Of a stretch of 64,000 nucleotides of DNA, positions 20,774 through 29,612 are shown one piece after another. Source of the DNA: Shewanella pealeana ATCC 700345 (GTDB lineage: Bacteria > Pseudomonadota > Gammaproteobacteria > Enterobacterales > Shewanellaceae); NCBI RefSeq assembly GCF_000018285.1, contig NC_009901.1:3967001-4031000 (forward strand), given 5' to 3'. Every line of letters starts with the position of its first letter. Within the stretch, counting starts at the first letter, position 1. Below the pieces are notes generated by a model. That model made no database searches and was not told the DNA's origin. It saw only the letters and a list, made by a program, of their open reading frames with translations. A program made the translations under genes and the position numbers.

Positions 20774-21997
20774 ATGAATACAGTTTATACAATCGGCGAA
20801 CTAGAATCGTTTTTGGTAGCGATCCTAGTGCTGTTCATCGGGCATACGGTCAATCGTCATATTCCTATATTGAAAAAATATAATATCCCCGAACCTATTG
20901 TCGGCGGCCTGTTGATAGCAGCATTAATCACGGTATTGCATTTCAACGATATTACCGTGGCATTTAGCCTATCGATGCAAAACACCTTGATGTTGATGTT
21001 CTTCAGCACTGTTGGTCTGGCGGCAAACTATAAGCTATTGCTCAAGGGAGGCAGTAAGGTATTTCTGTTCCTTGGTGTCGCCTCCTTATTTATTGTGATC
21101 CAAAATATTGTCGGTGTTAGTCTTGCCAATCTGTTGGGCCTTGAGTCATTTATGGGCTTAATCGCAGGCTCTATCACTCTATCTGGTGGCCACGGTACCG
21201 GAGCCGCTTGGGCTGATACCTTCCAAAGTGAATATGGTATCAATACCCTTGAGTTCGCCATGGCGGCGGCAACATTTGGTTTGGTGATGGGTGGTATTAT
21301 CGGTGGCCCCGTGGCGCAGCGACTCATCAACAAGAACAACTTGGTATCGAGCTACGGTGTTGGCGGTAACCACCATACAGACCATCCAGATCTGGTTACC
21401 TATGATCAATTTGAAGAAGACAGAGTCACGGCTAAAAGTGTATTAGAAACCCTGTTTATCATGCTGCTGTGTGTGGCGGGAGCGAAGTGGACTACGCTGT
21501 TAATCGATACAGTCGGTGCCAGTTGGCTGAAGATGCCAGAATTCGTTTATGCGCTGTTTATTGGTGTGATCATTACTAACCTAACCGAGATCTCTCGCGG
21601 CTATAAGATCAACAGTGAGTGTGTCGACGTACTCGGCTCGGTGTCTCTCGCATTATTCCTATCGATGGCTTTGATGAACTTAAAGCTGTGGGAGATTTTT
21701 GATCTTGCCATTCCACTGCTGATCATCCTTGTTGTGCAAACTGCCGTACTAGGACTGTTTGCCTACTTTGTGACATTTAAGATGATGGGCAGCAACTATG
21801 ATGCTGCGGTTATGGCTGGCGGTCATTGCGGTTTTGGCCTAGGTGCGACTCCAACAGCGGTGATGAACATGGGCGCTTTGGTATCGAGAACCGGTCCGTC
21901 ACCACAAGCCTTTATGGTAGTCCCCATTGTGGGTGCCTTCTTCGTGGATATCGTTAACGCGGTGATCCTAAAAGGCTTCATGATTTTTGTTGGCTAG
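20774..21997 (+). CDS. gltS: Sodium/glutamate symporter GltS
   Basis: This 407-residue, about ten-TM protein matches the ESS family of Na+-dependent glutamate importers. Characteristic segments are the repeated re-entrant loops rich in Gly, GSITLSGGHGTGAAW (about residues 131-145) and VMAGGHCGFGLGATPTAVMNM (given as about 340-360). The start is supported by AAGGAAT upstream. It is monocistronic, ending in a strong hairpin, so it probably serves general glutamate uptake in the inner membrane. Confidence 0.93.
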   Translation: MNTVYTIGELESFLVAILVLFIGHTVNRHIPILKKYNIPEPIVGGLLIAALITVLHFNDITVAFSLSMQNTLMLMFFSTVGLAANYKLLLKGGSKVFLFLGVASLFIVIQNIVGVSLANLLGLESFMGLIAGSITLSGGHGTGAAWADTFQSEYGINTLEFAMAAATFGLVMGGIIGGPVAQRLINKNNLVSSYGVGGNHHTDHPDLVTYDQFEEDRVTAKSVLETLFIMLLCVAGAKWTTLLIDTVGASWLKMPEFVYALFIGVIITNLTEISRGYKINSECVDVLGSVSLALFLSMALMNLKLWEIFDLAIPLLIILVVQTAVLGLFAYFVTFKMMGSNYDAAVMAGGHCGFGLGATPTAVMNMGALVSRTGPSPQAFMVVPIVGAFFVDIVNAVILKGFMIFVG

Positions 21998-22027
21998 GTT
22001 TCAATAGCAAGCAGCATTCATAGCCGT

Positions 22028-22056
22028 AAAAAAGCCAGCGATTAACGCTGGCTTTT
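22028..22056 (+). terminator. Rho-independent terminator after gltS
   Basis: AAAAAGCCAGCG and CGCTGGCTTTTT arms with an ATTAA-type loop end in a T-run. Confidence 0.85.
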
Positions 22057-22077
22057 TAGTCTTTGCTTTATAAAGAA

Positions 22078-22320
22078 GGGGCTAGGTTCTAGGGCGCTTC
22101 GCTTCGAGGGCGGGCTTCGCCCTGCTAGGAAAGCAACAGCAAAAATCACGACCTTTATCTATTCTTTGCTTTTCCGTCTTTGCTTGTACCGTAAGCGCAG
22201 CGTTCTGCAAGTGACGCAGTCACGTTCCCTAGGCCGCAGGCTGTACGTCTGTTATCGTCTTAGCTCTTCCTAGCACCTAGGACCTTTCTCAGCTTTTCCT
22301 AGGATCTAGTACCTTCTATG
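22078..22320. repeat. CCTAG-rich repetitive intergenic region
   Basis: This spacer contains many short repeats and palindromes: several CCTAG/CTAGG cores, GGGCGGGCTTCGCCC, GTGACGCAGTCAC, and TTTGCTTGTACCG, which reappears in related form in the coding tail of the next gene. It looks like a degenerate dispersed (REP-like) element rather than coding DNA. Confidence 0.5.
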
Positions 22321-23227
22321 CTTTTACCGTCTCAGCTTGTTCGGTCTCTACTTGTACCGCCTTTGCTTGCTCTGCCTTCGCAAAGCGTCGAGACAGTTTG
22401 ATATAAAGAAACAGTGACAAGAAGATCACCCCGCCGCCAATAAGCTTTTGTGGCTCTAGCGTCTCTCCCAACAGAGTCATACTCAAGAGCAGGGTCCAAA
22501 TAGGCTCTAAGATCATCAATAGCGCTGCGGTTTCCATGCTCACCTTATACTGCCCCATAGTCTGCAATAGGTAACGTACAGAGGTGGCAATCAGGGTCGA
22601 AATGGCAAACCAACTAATTAGCTCTCCAGAAAACGCTATGCTGTGAGGCTGAGTAATCGAGGCATAGCCCAAGCCCACTAAGCCGACCACAAATAACTGT
22701 AAGCAGATAGAAACCAGTGGCTTTAGATTACCGCTGATGCGCTTATTCATCACGAAATGTACAGAAAGCAATGCCGATGCCAGCAAGAACAGCAACTGAC
22801 TCGACTCCATCTTCCAGCCATTAGTTAGGCTCAGTAGCATCATGCCCGTCGTACTCACAGGCAAGGCTATCCAAAAGGCACGATTAGGTTTAGCTTGGAA
22901 CAGTATCCAAGCGGTCAGCGGTGCAATAATCATTGCCAAACTCATGATAAACGCCCCCTCAGACAAGCTGTCACTAATCGAGACCGCATAGATCCAAACT
23001 TGCAGTGCGAGTCCGAGAAAGACGCCAACACCACAGGCCGACAGCAACTGTTTCATACTGAGTTTCAGCAGGCTCTTATAGCAAAATGGCAGCAAGACTA
23101 AACTTGCCAATAGAAAGCGGGAGCCAATAAATAACTCCCCCGGCACAGATTGCACCACAATTTTAGAGGCAACCCAGCCCACAGCAGCCAACAAGGTGGC
23201 AATAAATAGATACAACACTCCGCGCAT
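22316..23227 (-). CDS. DMT superfamily (EamA) transporter
   Basis: This 303-residue protein with ten hydrophobic segments has two tandem EamA repeats (about residues 5-135 and 145-280), as in drug/metabolite or amino-acid exporters. The start at the ATG at 23227 is preferred to an in-frame TTG at 23260. The hydrophilic C-terminal tail after SRRFAKAEQAK is a repetitive Ala/Glu/Gln/Val stretch (KAVQVETEQAETVKA) that runs into the repetitive intergenic DNA. The tail looks recently acquired or expanded. The transported compound is not deducible. Confidence 0.82.
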   Translation of the reverse strand: MRGVLYLFIATLLAAVGWVASKIVVQSVPGELFIGSRFLLASLVLLPFCYKSLLKLSMKQLLSACGVGVFLGLALQVWIYAVSISDSLSEGAFIMSLAMIIAPLTAWILFQAKPNRAFWIALPVSTTGMMLLSLTNGWKMESSQLLFLLASALLSVHFVMNKRISGNLKPLVSICLQLFVVGLVGLGYASITQPHSIAFSGELISWFAISTLIATSVRYLLQTMGQYKVSMETAALLMILEPIWTLLLSMTLLGETLEPQKLIGGGVIFLSLFLYIKLSRRFAKAEQAKAVQVETEQAETVKA

Positions 23228-23317
23228 CAATAGCACTCTTAAATAGGGGCTTATAGCCAATTGAAATAGGATCTTTACACAGCGCCATTGAATAAAATGC
23301 GCTGCGCTAAAAACAAA

Positions 23318-23349
23318 AATAGCAACCCCGTATCAATGGGATTGCTATT
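23318..23349 (-). terminator. Second hairpin downstream of the OsmC-YcaO gene
   Basis: Arms AATAGCAACCC and GGGATTGCTATT, one mismatch, followed on the minus strand by a T-rich stretch. It forms a tandem terminator with the one at 23443-23482. Confidence 0.6.
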
Positions 23350-23442
23350 AATAATCTAACGCCTGATTTTAATGTAGATAGCCACTCTAAAGCTACAGGC
23401 AAAACCCACACAGATCAGTAAAAGCTTGCGAGTAGCAAACAA

Positions 23443-23482
23443 AAAAGCGAACCTTTAGAGCAGTGCCAAAGAGTTCGCTTTT
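23443..23482 (-). terminator. Terminator after the OsmC-YcaO gene
   Basis: AAAAGCGAAC (23443-23452) pairs with GTTCGCTTTT (23473-23482), and the minus strand continues with T residues. Confidence 0.75.
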
Positions 23483-23519
23483 GACGGCTAGCTTATCACT
23501 TAGAAGCTAGATAAGCCTG

Positions 23520-25706
23520 TTACTTAGCTGCCGCCTTAGCGCGTGCGCTATGTAACTTCTTGTAGCTTTCAATCAAGCGTAGGTGTGGCTCGATGCCTTC
23601 AAGCGCCATGCTGGTCTTGGTTAGGCCGAAGAAACGCACTTCACCACTAACAGTGCCGATAACGTTATCCATGACTTCTTCGCCAAACATACGATTGAAG
23701 CTATGGATAAAGTGCTCAAGCTCTAGCTCTTCGTCCATTTCAACTTCAAGTACTGCATTGACTGCTTGATAAAACAGGCCGCGCTCAACCGTGTTGTCGT
23801 TATACTGTAGGAAATCCCCCACTAGCTCCATCGCTTCCTCTGCCGCGCCAAGTGCTAGATAGATTAAGATCTTAAGCTCAATAATGGTTAGCTGACCCCA
23901 AACGGTATTTTCATCGAAGACGATACCTATCATGGTGCGAATGTCGGTGTAGTTATCGAGCTGGCTCTCTTCTAGACGATTAACCAAGTCCACCAGCTCA
24001 TCATCAGACAGTGAGTGTAGGTTTAAGATATCTTCACGGTAATCTAGCGCCTTGTTGGTGTTATCCCAAATCAAGTCATCCACTAGGTAAACTTCAGAGA
24101 AACCCGGTACCAGCATACGACAAGCCGATGCGCCAAGCTGGTCAAAATCAGCTGTGTACACCTCTTTGCCTAAGGTTTCTAAGATGCCGAATAAGCCATC
24201 TGCTTCCTCTTGGTTAGTACCAGAGAAGTCCCACTCAACAAACTCATAATCATGCTTGCTGCTAAAGAAGCGCCATGAGATCACACCCGTCGAGTCGATA
24301 AAGTGCTCGACGAAGTTTTCAGGCTCAGTTACCGCCATGCTGTTGAACGTAGGCTTAGGTACATCGTTTAAGCCTTCGAAGCTACGGCCCTGTAGTAGCT
24401 CAGTTAAGCTACGCTCCAGTGCGACTTCAAAGCTTGGGTGCGCGCCGAATGAGGCAAATACACCACCGGTTTTAGGGTTCATCAAGGTCACGCACATCAC
24501 AGGGAACTGACCACCCAGTGACGCGTCTTTAACCACAACTGGGAAGCCCTGCTCTTCTAGACCATTGATGCCTGCAAGAATGCTTGGGTACTTCTCTAGC
24601 ACTTGCATCGGTACATCTGGCAGTACAATTTCTTGCTCGATGATTTGACGCTTAACCGCACGCTCAAAAATTTCGGACAGACACTGAACCTGAGCTTCTT
24701 GCAGGTTGTTACCCGCGCTCATGCCGTTACTTAGAAACAAGTTTTCAATCAAGTTCGATGGGAAATACACGGTTTCGCCATCTGAGTGACGCGTGTATGG
24801 AATAGTACAGATGCCGCGGTCGATATTACCCGAGTTGGTATCGATAAGGTTCGAACCACCTAGCTCACCTTCTGGGTTGTAGATAGCTAGACAGTAATCA
24901 TCGAGCATGCCAGCAGGCAATGAGTCATCATCTTCTAACTCGAACCATTTCTCGTTCGGGTAATGCACAAATTCGCTGTTAGCAATCTCTTCACCGAAGA
25001 ATTGGTCATTGTAGAAGAAGTTGCAGTTTAGACGCTCAATAAACTCGCCTAATGCCGAGCAAAGTGCGCTCTCTTTAGTCGCGCCTTTACCATTGGTAAA
25101 GCACATAGGTGACGCCGCATCACGGATATGCAGCGACCATACGTTTGGCACGATATTGCGCCAAGAAGAGATCTCAATCTTCATGCCTAAATCAGCAAGC
25201 ATCCCCGTCATGTTGGCAATGGTTTGCTCAAGCGGCAGGTCTTTACCTAAGATGTAAGTGCTCGCATCGCTATCGCTTTGGCCCATCAACATGGCGTTAG
25301 CGTCGGCATCTAGGTTTTCAACGGTTTCAATCTTAAATTCTGGTCCGGTTTGTACCACTTTTTTCACGGTACAACGTTCAATCGAGCGCAAAATCCCTTG
25401 ACGGTCTTTATCCGAAATATCGTCTGGTAGCTCAACTTGAATTTGGAAGATCTGGTTATAGCGATCTTCAGGGTCGACTATGTTGTTCTGCGACAAGCGA
25501 ATGTTTTCAGTCGGAATATCGCGAGCCTTGCAGTACACCTTGATAAAGTAAGCCGCACACAAAGCTGATGATGCTAAGAAATAATCAAATGGGCTCGGTG
25601 CTGAGCCATCGCCTTTATAGCGGATTGGCTGGTCGGCGGTGACGGTAAAGTCGTCGAACTTGGCTTCGAGTCTCAAGTTGTCGAGAAAGTTAACTTTGAT
25701 TTCCAT
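23520..25706 (-). CDS. OsmC-YcaO fusion protein
   Basis: This 728-residue protein has an N-terminal OsmC-like domain (about residues 1-135; SPFDYFLASSALCAAYFIKVYC and the second-half Cys in RSIERCTVKKVV). A YcaO domain follows from about residue 160 to 590. YcaO proteins use ATP to activate amide backbones. Conserved acidic/Arg ATP-site segments are seen in SALGEFIERLNCNF and LSEIFERAVKRQIIE. The C-terminal 130 residues are helical and acidic. E. coli YcaO lacks the OsmC half and is linked genetically to RimO-dependent methylthiolation of ribosomal protein S12. OsmC domains reduce peroxides through two cysteines; C50 and C117 are candidates. No cyclodehydratase partner, precursor peptide or dehydrogenase is nearby, so azole-peptide synthesis is unlikely. 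Confidence 0.88.
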   Translation of the reverse strand: MEIKVNFLDNLRLEAKFDDFTVTADQPIRYKGDGSAPSPFDYFLASSALCAAYFIKVYCKARDIPTENIRLSQNNIVDPEDRYNQIFQIQVELPDDISDKDRQGILRSIERCTVKKVVQTGPEFKIETVENLDADANAMLMGQSDSDASTYILGKDLPLEQTIANMTGMLADLGMKIEISSWRNIVPNVWSLHIRDAASPMCFTNGKGATKESALCSALGEFIERLNCNFFYNDQFFGEEIANSEFVHYPNEKWFELEDDDSLPAGMLDDYCLAIYNPEGELGGSNLIDTNSGNIDRGICTIPYTRHSDGETVYFPSNLIENLFLSNGMSAGNNLQEAQVQCLSEIFERAVKRQIIEQEIVLPDVPMQVLEKYPSILAGINGLEEQGFPVVVKDASLGGQFPVMCVTLMNPKTGGVFASFGAHPSFEVALERSLTELLQGRSFEGLNDVPKPTFNSMAVTEPENFVEHFIDSTGVISWRFFSSKHDYEFVEWDFSGTNQEEADGLFGILETLGKEVYTADFDQLGASACRMLVPGFSEVYLVDDLIWDNTNKALDYREDILNLHSLSDDELVDLVNRLEESQLDNYTDIRTMIGIVFDENTVWGQLTIIELKILIYLALGAAEEAMELVGDFLQYNDNTVERGLFYQAVNAVLEVEMDEELELEHFIHSFNRMFGEEVMDNVIGTVSGEVRFFGLTKTSMALEGIEPHLRLIESYKKLHSARAKAAAK

Positions 25707-25925
25707 TGAATATGATTTCCACTTAATAGCGAGCGTCGCCCTTGGCTCAATAATGAGTCTTGGCTCAAACGAGCCCTAAGGCCAGATAAACTTATGAAGG
25801 GAATTATCGGTGTTTTTGGCGCATTAGTCTTGGGTTAATTACACAAAAGCTCAGATTTGCCACAATGAAATGCAATAGCTGCATAGAACTAAGACAGAGA
25901 GGCAGCAGCTGTAGAAAGGGCTAGC

Positions 25926-26156
25926 TTATTGATTCTTATCGGCTTCGCGTTTAACTAAGATAAAGGTCAGGTACATTTTAGTCGGCAATGACAACACCAT
26001 ACCAAAGGCCACACACATCGCGCTGATGATGATCCCCTTGACGCCCATAGCTTCAACAGTTTCATTAAAGTTATGCAGATAGATACCAGTAAGAATGAGA
26101 CAAATACCCATGCTGATGCAGGTCTTAAGGAGCAAGATGAGCTTTTGGTCTGTCAC
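25926..26156 (-). CDS. Small two-TM membrane protein (GTG start)
   Basis: This 76-residue protein has two hydrophobic helices (LLLKTCISMGICLILTGIYL and IIISAMCVAFGMVLSLP) and a Lys/Glu-rich C-terminus (VKREADKNQ). The start is set at the GTG at 26156 because a full AAGGAGG lies six bases before it. A longer frame from 26180 would place that sequence inside the coding region. I do not recognise the family. It lies 219 bases upstream of the OsmC-YcaO gene in the same direction. Confidence 0.7.
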   Translation of the reverse strand: MTDQKLILLLKTCISMGICLILTGIYLHNFNETVEAMGVKGIIISAMCVAFGMVLSLPTKMYLTFILVKREADKNQ

Positions 26157-26334
26157 TATAGCCTCCTTATCTGCATCCACAATGCATAAGTTTAGACTAA
26201 TATAGTGAGTGATTCTTCAGCCTTACACCTTGATTGAGATCAAGACGCAAGGCTGAACATCTGCGCTATTGAGAGAAAGCCTATGGCCTATTCTGTATAA
26301 CGCCTTATTTTGCGGTTTCTTATTAGCGTTTTAT

Positions 26335-27522
26335 TTACATCGCTTGTTTAAGCAGCTCGATAATGTCTTGATGCTCACGGTCGAGCGCTAAGTCCATGGC
26401 GCTTGAGTCATGAATATTCTGATGATGAATCGTCTCTGCTGCACCATTAGCCAGCAGTAATTCTACAATCGCTGCGCGTTCATTATAGTTACCAATAACA
26501 GCCTTAATTAGTGCTGTATTACCATCATCAGTCATCGCATTAACGTTTGCGCCTGCTTGCAGTAATAACGAAACCACCTCGGCAGTGCTATTTCCGGCGG
26601 CCGTTATGAGTGCGCTCTCACCTTCATCATCTTTGTCGTTTACGTCTGCGCCCTTAGTTAACAGCAACTGCATTTTCGGCAACATGCCGTTTAAGCTGGC
26701 AATATAGAGCGCTTTAGTTCCGTCACTCCCGGCTTGGTTAGGGTTAGCGCCCGCCTCGAGTAGCAAGCTAACAATCTCAAGAGTGCTTTTTTGGACCGCA
26801 TGATTAAGCGGTGTATTCTTGTACCAATCGCCTTTATTAATATCAGCGCCATTAGCTATCATATTGGTTACCGCTGCGGCATCTTTATCTAAAATAGCCT
26901 GGATAAGTGCGGTAAAACCACTGGCGTTTAAGCCATCCTCATCAAAGCCATCGGCATCAAATCGATCATCGTTTTCATCATCGTCATCATCATCGTCGTC
27001 TTCATCATAGTCTTTCTCGTCATAGTCATAGCCGTAGTCAGCGCCGTTACCTTGCTCACGCCCTTCTATATAGGCACTCAATCCTGGCCAGTTGCCACGA
27101 TCACAAAAGTCGTTAAACTCAACGATAGGCTCATTAGGCGACTTCTCAATTAAAGTTTCTAACAGTTGTGTAGACCACTTCAAGGTCTCAATCGGCGTGC
27201 CTAGGCAGTTATGATGAAAAATAGCGATTTGCGCAGTGACGTTATTAGTAGCAAAAGCTTTCAGCAACATCTGTGATAACGACTTAACCTCATCAACTTC
27301 GCACTCAAGGCTGAGTAACAGCAACTGCTTTTCTAGTCTAAAAGCAAAGATATCGTCATCAAGATGATCAAGCTCAGGGATCAGCAGCTTTATCGCTGCA
27401 TCAGCAGTCGTACTCAGTTGCATACAGATAAAGTAAGGCTCATCATAACTATCTAATCCATCAAGATGCCCGCGGAGCACATCGTCTAGCTCTAATCTGT
27501 CGAAAATATTACTGCTGAGCAT
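26335..27522 (-). CDS. Ankyrin-repeat protein with long acidic linker
   Basis: This 395-residue soluble protein has three parts. The N-terminal 165 residues are a helical region of unknown family (NIFDRLELDDVLRGHLDGL). Next is a very acidic stretch of Asp, Glu and Tyr (about residues 170-220, including a run of eight Asp). Four to five ankyrin repeats follow (about 225-390; motifs GFTALIQAILDKDAAAVTNM, TPLNHAVQKSTLEIVSLLLE, GESALITAAGNSTAEVVSLL). GAGG six bases before the ATG at 27522 fixes the start. Ankyrin repeats bind proteins; the acidic linker could bind cations or basic proteins. The partner is unknown. Confidence 0.8.
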   Translation of the reverse strand: MLSSNIFDRLELDDVLRGHLDGLDSYDEPYFICMQLSTTADAAIKLLIPELDHLDDDIFAFRLEKQLLLLSLECEVDEVKSLSQMLLKAFATNNVTAQIAIFHHNCLGTPIETLKWSTQLLETLIEKSPNEPIVEFNDFCDRGNWPGLSAYIEGREQGNGADYGYDYDEKDYDEDDDDDDDDENDDRFDADGFDEDGLNASGFTALIQAILDKDAAAVTNMIANGADINKGDWYKNTPLNHAVQKSTLEIVSLLLEAGANPNQAGSDGTKALYIASLNGMLPKMQLLLTKGADVNDKDDEGESALITAAGNSTAEVVSLLLQAGANVNAMTDDGNTALIKAVIGNYNERAAIVELLLANGAAETIHHQNIHDSSAMDLALDREHQDIIELLKQAM

Positions 27523-27736
27523 GTAAACCTCATTTAAATTCATTTCTGGAGCGGGAATACGAAAATAGCAAAGTAAAACAGATACAAGCTTCCCCGTGAT
27601 GCGCAGTAGACTATGCCTTAGCCCATACAAGTACAAGCCGTTACTTTTAAAAGGGATAATTGATTTTTAAAATTGCTCTGATGATCAATATTTAGAATAA
27701 AATTGAGGCCAAGTTTATCGGGATAGAGAAGAGAGA

Positions 27737-28138
27737 CTACCAAGTATCTGCATCGAAGCGAGCGGCTCTAGCCTCAGCCTGAGTACACTCTGTCATGTGC
27801 ATCAGTTCGGCTAAGGTAATATTTGGGTCTTCACGGATCAAGCGGACCAGCTTTGCTTCTAACGGCTCAAGCTTGTCCGCATGGCTAAGCAATGCTGCGT
27901 CGATTTTTCGAATAAGGTAAGTAAACTCACTCCCCCCAGAGCCTATTTGCACTATTTTTAGCTGCTGGCAAAAAGATTGAATACTGATAGCCTCACCTGT
28001 TACCCCCCAGTTTCTTGAGCGGCGCACACGCTTAAGCTCACAATTGAATTGCTGAGCAAGGGTTTGTGCTTGCTTTACCGCTTCACGGCCAATTCGATGA
28101 ATGAGTGAGGGAAGCGAGATGGTGATATCTTGTTTCAT
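27737..28138 (-). CDS. Small basic protein of the so-called RRF-like family
   Basis: This 133-residue protein begins MKQDITISLPSLIHRIGREA, with a basic stretch CELKRVRRSRNWGVTGE and a C-terminal segment that looks like a winged-helix half (REDPNITLAELMHMTECTQA). I recall related proteins in Vibrio and Shewanella being labelled ribosome recycling factor family, but I see no real RRF fold signature and the length is too short, so the name is unsafe. A nucleic-acid-binding role is suggested by the basic surface and HTH-like end. The IS3 element ends 95 bases upstream and is oriented to read toward this gene, so its promoter region may have been altered. Confidence 0.6.
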   Translation of the reverse strand: MKQDITISLPSLIHRIGREAVKQAQTLAQQFNCELKRVRRSRNWGVTGEAISIQSFCQQLKIVQIGSGGSEFTYLIRKIDAALLSHADKLEPLEAKLVRLIREDPNITLAELMHMTECTQAEARAARFDADTW

Positions 28139-28230
28139 AGTGGTGTAGTAAGGGGTCTTAGGCGATATCCAATCACGCTATTTTTTCAGTCTAAACGGAA
28201 AAACTCAAGTCATGCTTGTGGGGACATAGC

Positions 28231-28233
28231 TGT
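28231..28233. repeat. Left target-site duplication (CTG)
   Basis: CTG immediately outside the left inverted repeat is matched by CTG at 29541-29543. Confidence 0.75.
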
Positions 28234-28264
28234 GTCCCGTCCTGAAATAGGTTGACGGTTTTTA

Positions 28265-29017
28265 CTAGACCAGTAGCTTCTGCTGCTGGTCTTTTTTATG
28301 CACTTGATTAGGTGTTTTCATACCCAAGCTTAAGTGCGGTCTCAGCTCATTGTATATAAAAATTGACTCCTCAACGAGTTGCTTTAACTCATTAAGGTTG
28401 CAGCAAGGAGATAATAGAAACTCTTGCTTTAATATCCCATTTATACGTTCTGCTAGTGCGTTTTGGTAGCAGTCATATCCATCGGTCATTGATGCGCGGA
28501 TGTCACTTCTTTGCAACGCTAACTGATAAACGGCAGAGCAATACTGTAACCCTCTGTCTGAGTGATGCACTGCTCGATGTTGATACTGCCGATTACTTAT
28601 CGTCATTTCTAACGCTTTGACTACGTCTGTAGCTTTCATTTCATTACTTAATTCATATCCCATTATTTTACGACTGAACGCGTCAGTTACCAATGATAGA
28701 TAATGTATGCCTTGCTCTGATTGCACATATGTTATATCACTAACAAACACCTCTTCAGGTGCTGTTGGCACTAACTCTTTCAGTAAATTTGGATGTTTCT
28801 TCATCCAATGTTTACTGTTAGTCGTCTTGGTATAATTACGCTTAGGTTTGACTAACAAGCCTTCACTTTTCAAGTAACTAAAGAAGTTATCGCGCCCAAG
28901 TTTAATCCCTTTCTCGATGAACTTAGGTTTAAGTAAAAAGTAGAGTTTCTTGCCACCAATCCGAGGCATAAACCGACGGATATCTAGTATCATCGCTCTT
29001 ACAGGGGCTAACTCCAT
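28265..29017 (-). CDS. IS3-family transposase OrfB (DDE integrase)
   Basis: The catalytic subunit has the rve integrase core. Asp is in FVSDITYVQSEQG, the second Asp in VHHSDRGLQYCS and the Glu in NALAERINGILKQEF, giving the D-D-E triad. The ATG at 29017 is only the first in the frame. The open frame extends back to about 29143, encoding a helix-turn-helix-like segment (LNRACKLLGITRQAIYQRER), so the natural product is almost certainly the OrfAB fusion made by -1 frameshifting. It inserts and excises the element. Length and motifs are complete. Confidence 0.9.
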   Translation of the reverse strand: MELAPVRAMILDIRRFMPRIGGKKLYFLLKPKFIEKGIKLGRDNFFSYLKSEGLLVKPKRNYTKTTNSKHWMKKHPNLLKELVPTAPEEVFVSDITYVQSEQGIHYLSLVTDAFSRKIMGYELSNEMKATDVVKALEMTISNRQYQHRAVHHSDRGLQYCSAVYQLALQRSDIRASMTDGYDCYQNALAERINGILKQEFLLSPCCNLNELKQLVEESIFIYNELRPHLSLGMKTPNQVHKKDQQQKLLV

Positions 29018-29100
29018 TGCTCTACAATTCGCTCTTCGTTCTCTTTGATAGATAGCTTGTCTTGTTATACCCAGAAGCTTACAAGCGCGATTTAAGCTCG

Positions 29101-29499
29101 TTACTTTCTGTTTTTGAAGACTTCTCGCTCCCTGGCTAAGTACTTTTTTCTAAGGCCAGCTCCATATTCTGCATCAATAATATCAACGGCTTCATTGAGT
29201 AATAGATTACGTAAGTGCTCATCTTCCAGCTCTTTTTCAAGGCGCTTAATCTTTTGAGCTGGGGTTTCTTTAGCTTTAGTTGTTTTTGGCATAGTCATTC
29301 TCACTGGTTGAGTCCAGTCCATCTTACCGTGCTTTCTAAGCCAAGTAAGTACCGTGGAGCGACCTTGGATGCCATAGGTTGTTTGAGCTTGTTTATAAGT
29401 CATATCGCCTTTTTCTACGGCAGCTACAACTTGTAATTTAAAGCCTAACGAATAATCTCGCTGTGTTCGCTTAACGCGGGCTGGTATTGGTGTAGTCAT
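29101..29499 (-). CDS. IS3-family OrfA (DNA-binding subunit)
   Basis: This 132-residue protein has an N-terminal helix-turn-helix (SLGFKLQVVAAVEKGDMTYK then TYGIQGRSTVLTWLRKHG) and a leucine-zipper-like C-terminal coil (KIKRLEKELEDEHLRNLLLN). It recognises the inverted repeats and regulates transposition. It overlaps the upstream part of the orfB frame. A slippery A6G sequence lies 14 codons before its stop. Confidence 0.9.
   Translation of the reverse strand: MTTPIPARVKRTQRDYSLGFKLQVVAAVEKGDMTYKQAQTTYGIQGRSTVLTWLRKHGKMDWTQPVRMTMPKTTKAKETPAQKIKRLEKELEDEHLRNLLLNEAVDIIDAEYGAGLRKKYLAREREVFKNRK
29143..29149 (-). promoter_or_regulatory. A6G programmed -1 frameshift site
   Basis: On the minus strand the heptamer A-AAA-AAG occurs in the proper phase of orfA (codons AGA AAA AAG). 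Slipping back one base joins orfA to an open frame that runs into orfB, as established for IS3-family elements. Confidence 0.85.
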
Positions 29500-29540
29500 T
29501 ATAAAGTCCTAAATGTGTAAACACATTTCAGGACAAGACA

Positions 29541-29543
29541 CTG
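29541..29543. repeat. Right target-site duplication (CTG)
   Basis: Copy of the CTG at 28231-28233 directly outside the right inverted repeat. Confidence 0.75.
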
Positions 29544-29550
29544 AAAATAA

Positions 29551-29573
29551 AAAAGGCCCGTAAAGGGCCTTTT
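29551..29573 (-). terminator. Terminator after the NhaC-family gene
   Basis: AAAAGGCCC / GGGCCTTTT stem with GTAAA loop; the minus strand continues into T6. The IS element begins about ten bases beyond it. Confidence 0.85.
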
Positions 29574-29612
29574 CTTTGGGTTAACTTTTCGCGTTAAACC
29601 CTCGGTAACTGG

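Larger units (their letters stand above)
28234..29540 (-). mobile_element. Complete IS3-family insertion sequence (1307 bp)
   Basis: The ends are TGTCCCGTCCTGAAAT at 28234 and, on the other strand, TGTCTTGTCCTGAAAT at 29540. They are imperfect inverted repeats matching at about 20 of 24 positions, with the TG...CA termini of the family. The trinucleotide CTG flanks both sides (28231-28233 and 29541-29543) as a target duplication. Inside are orfA, orfB and a frameshift signal, all intact, so the copy looks functional and recent. It inserted just beyond the terminator of the NhaC-family gene. Confidence 0.92.
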
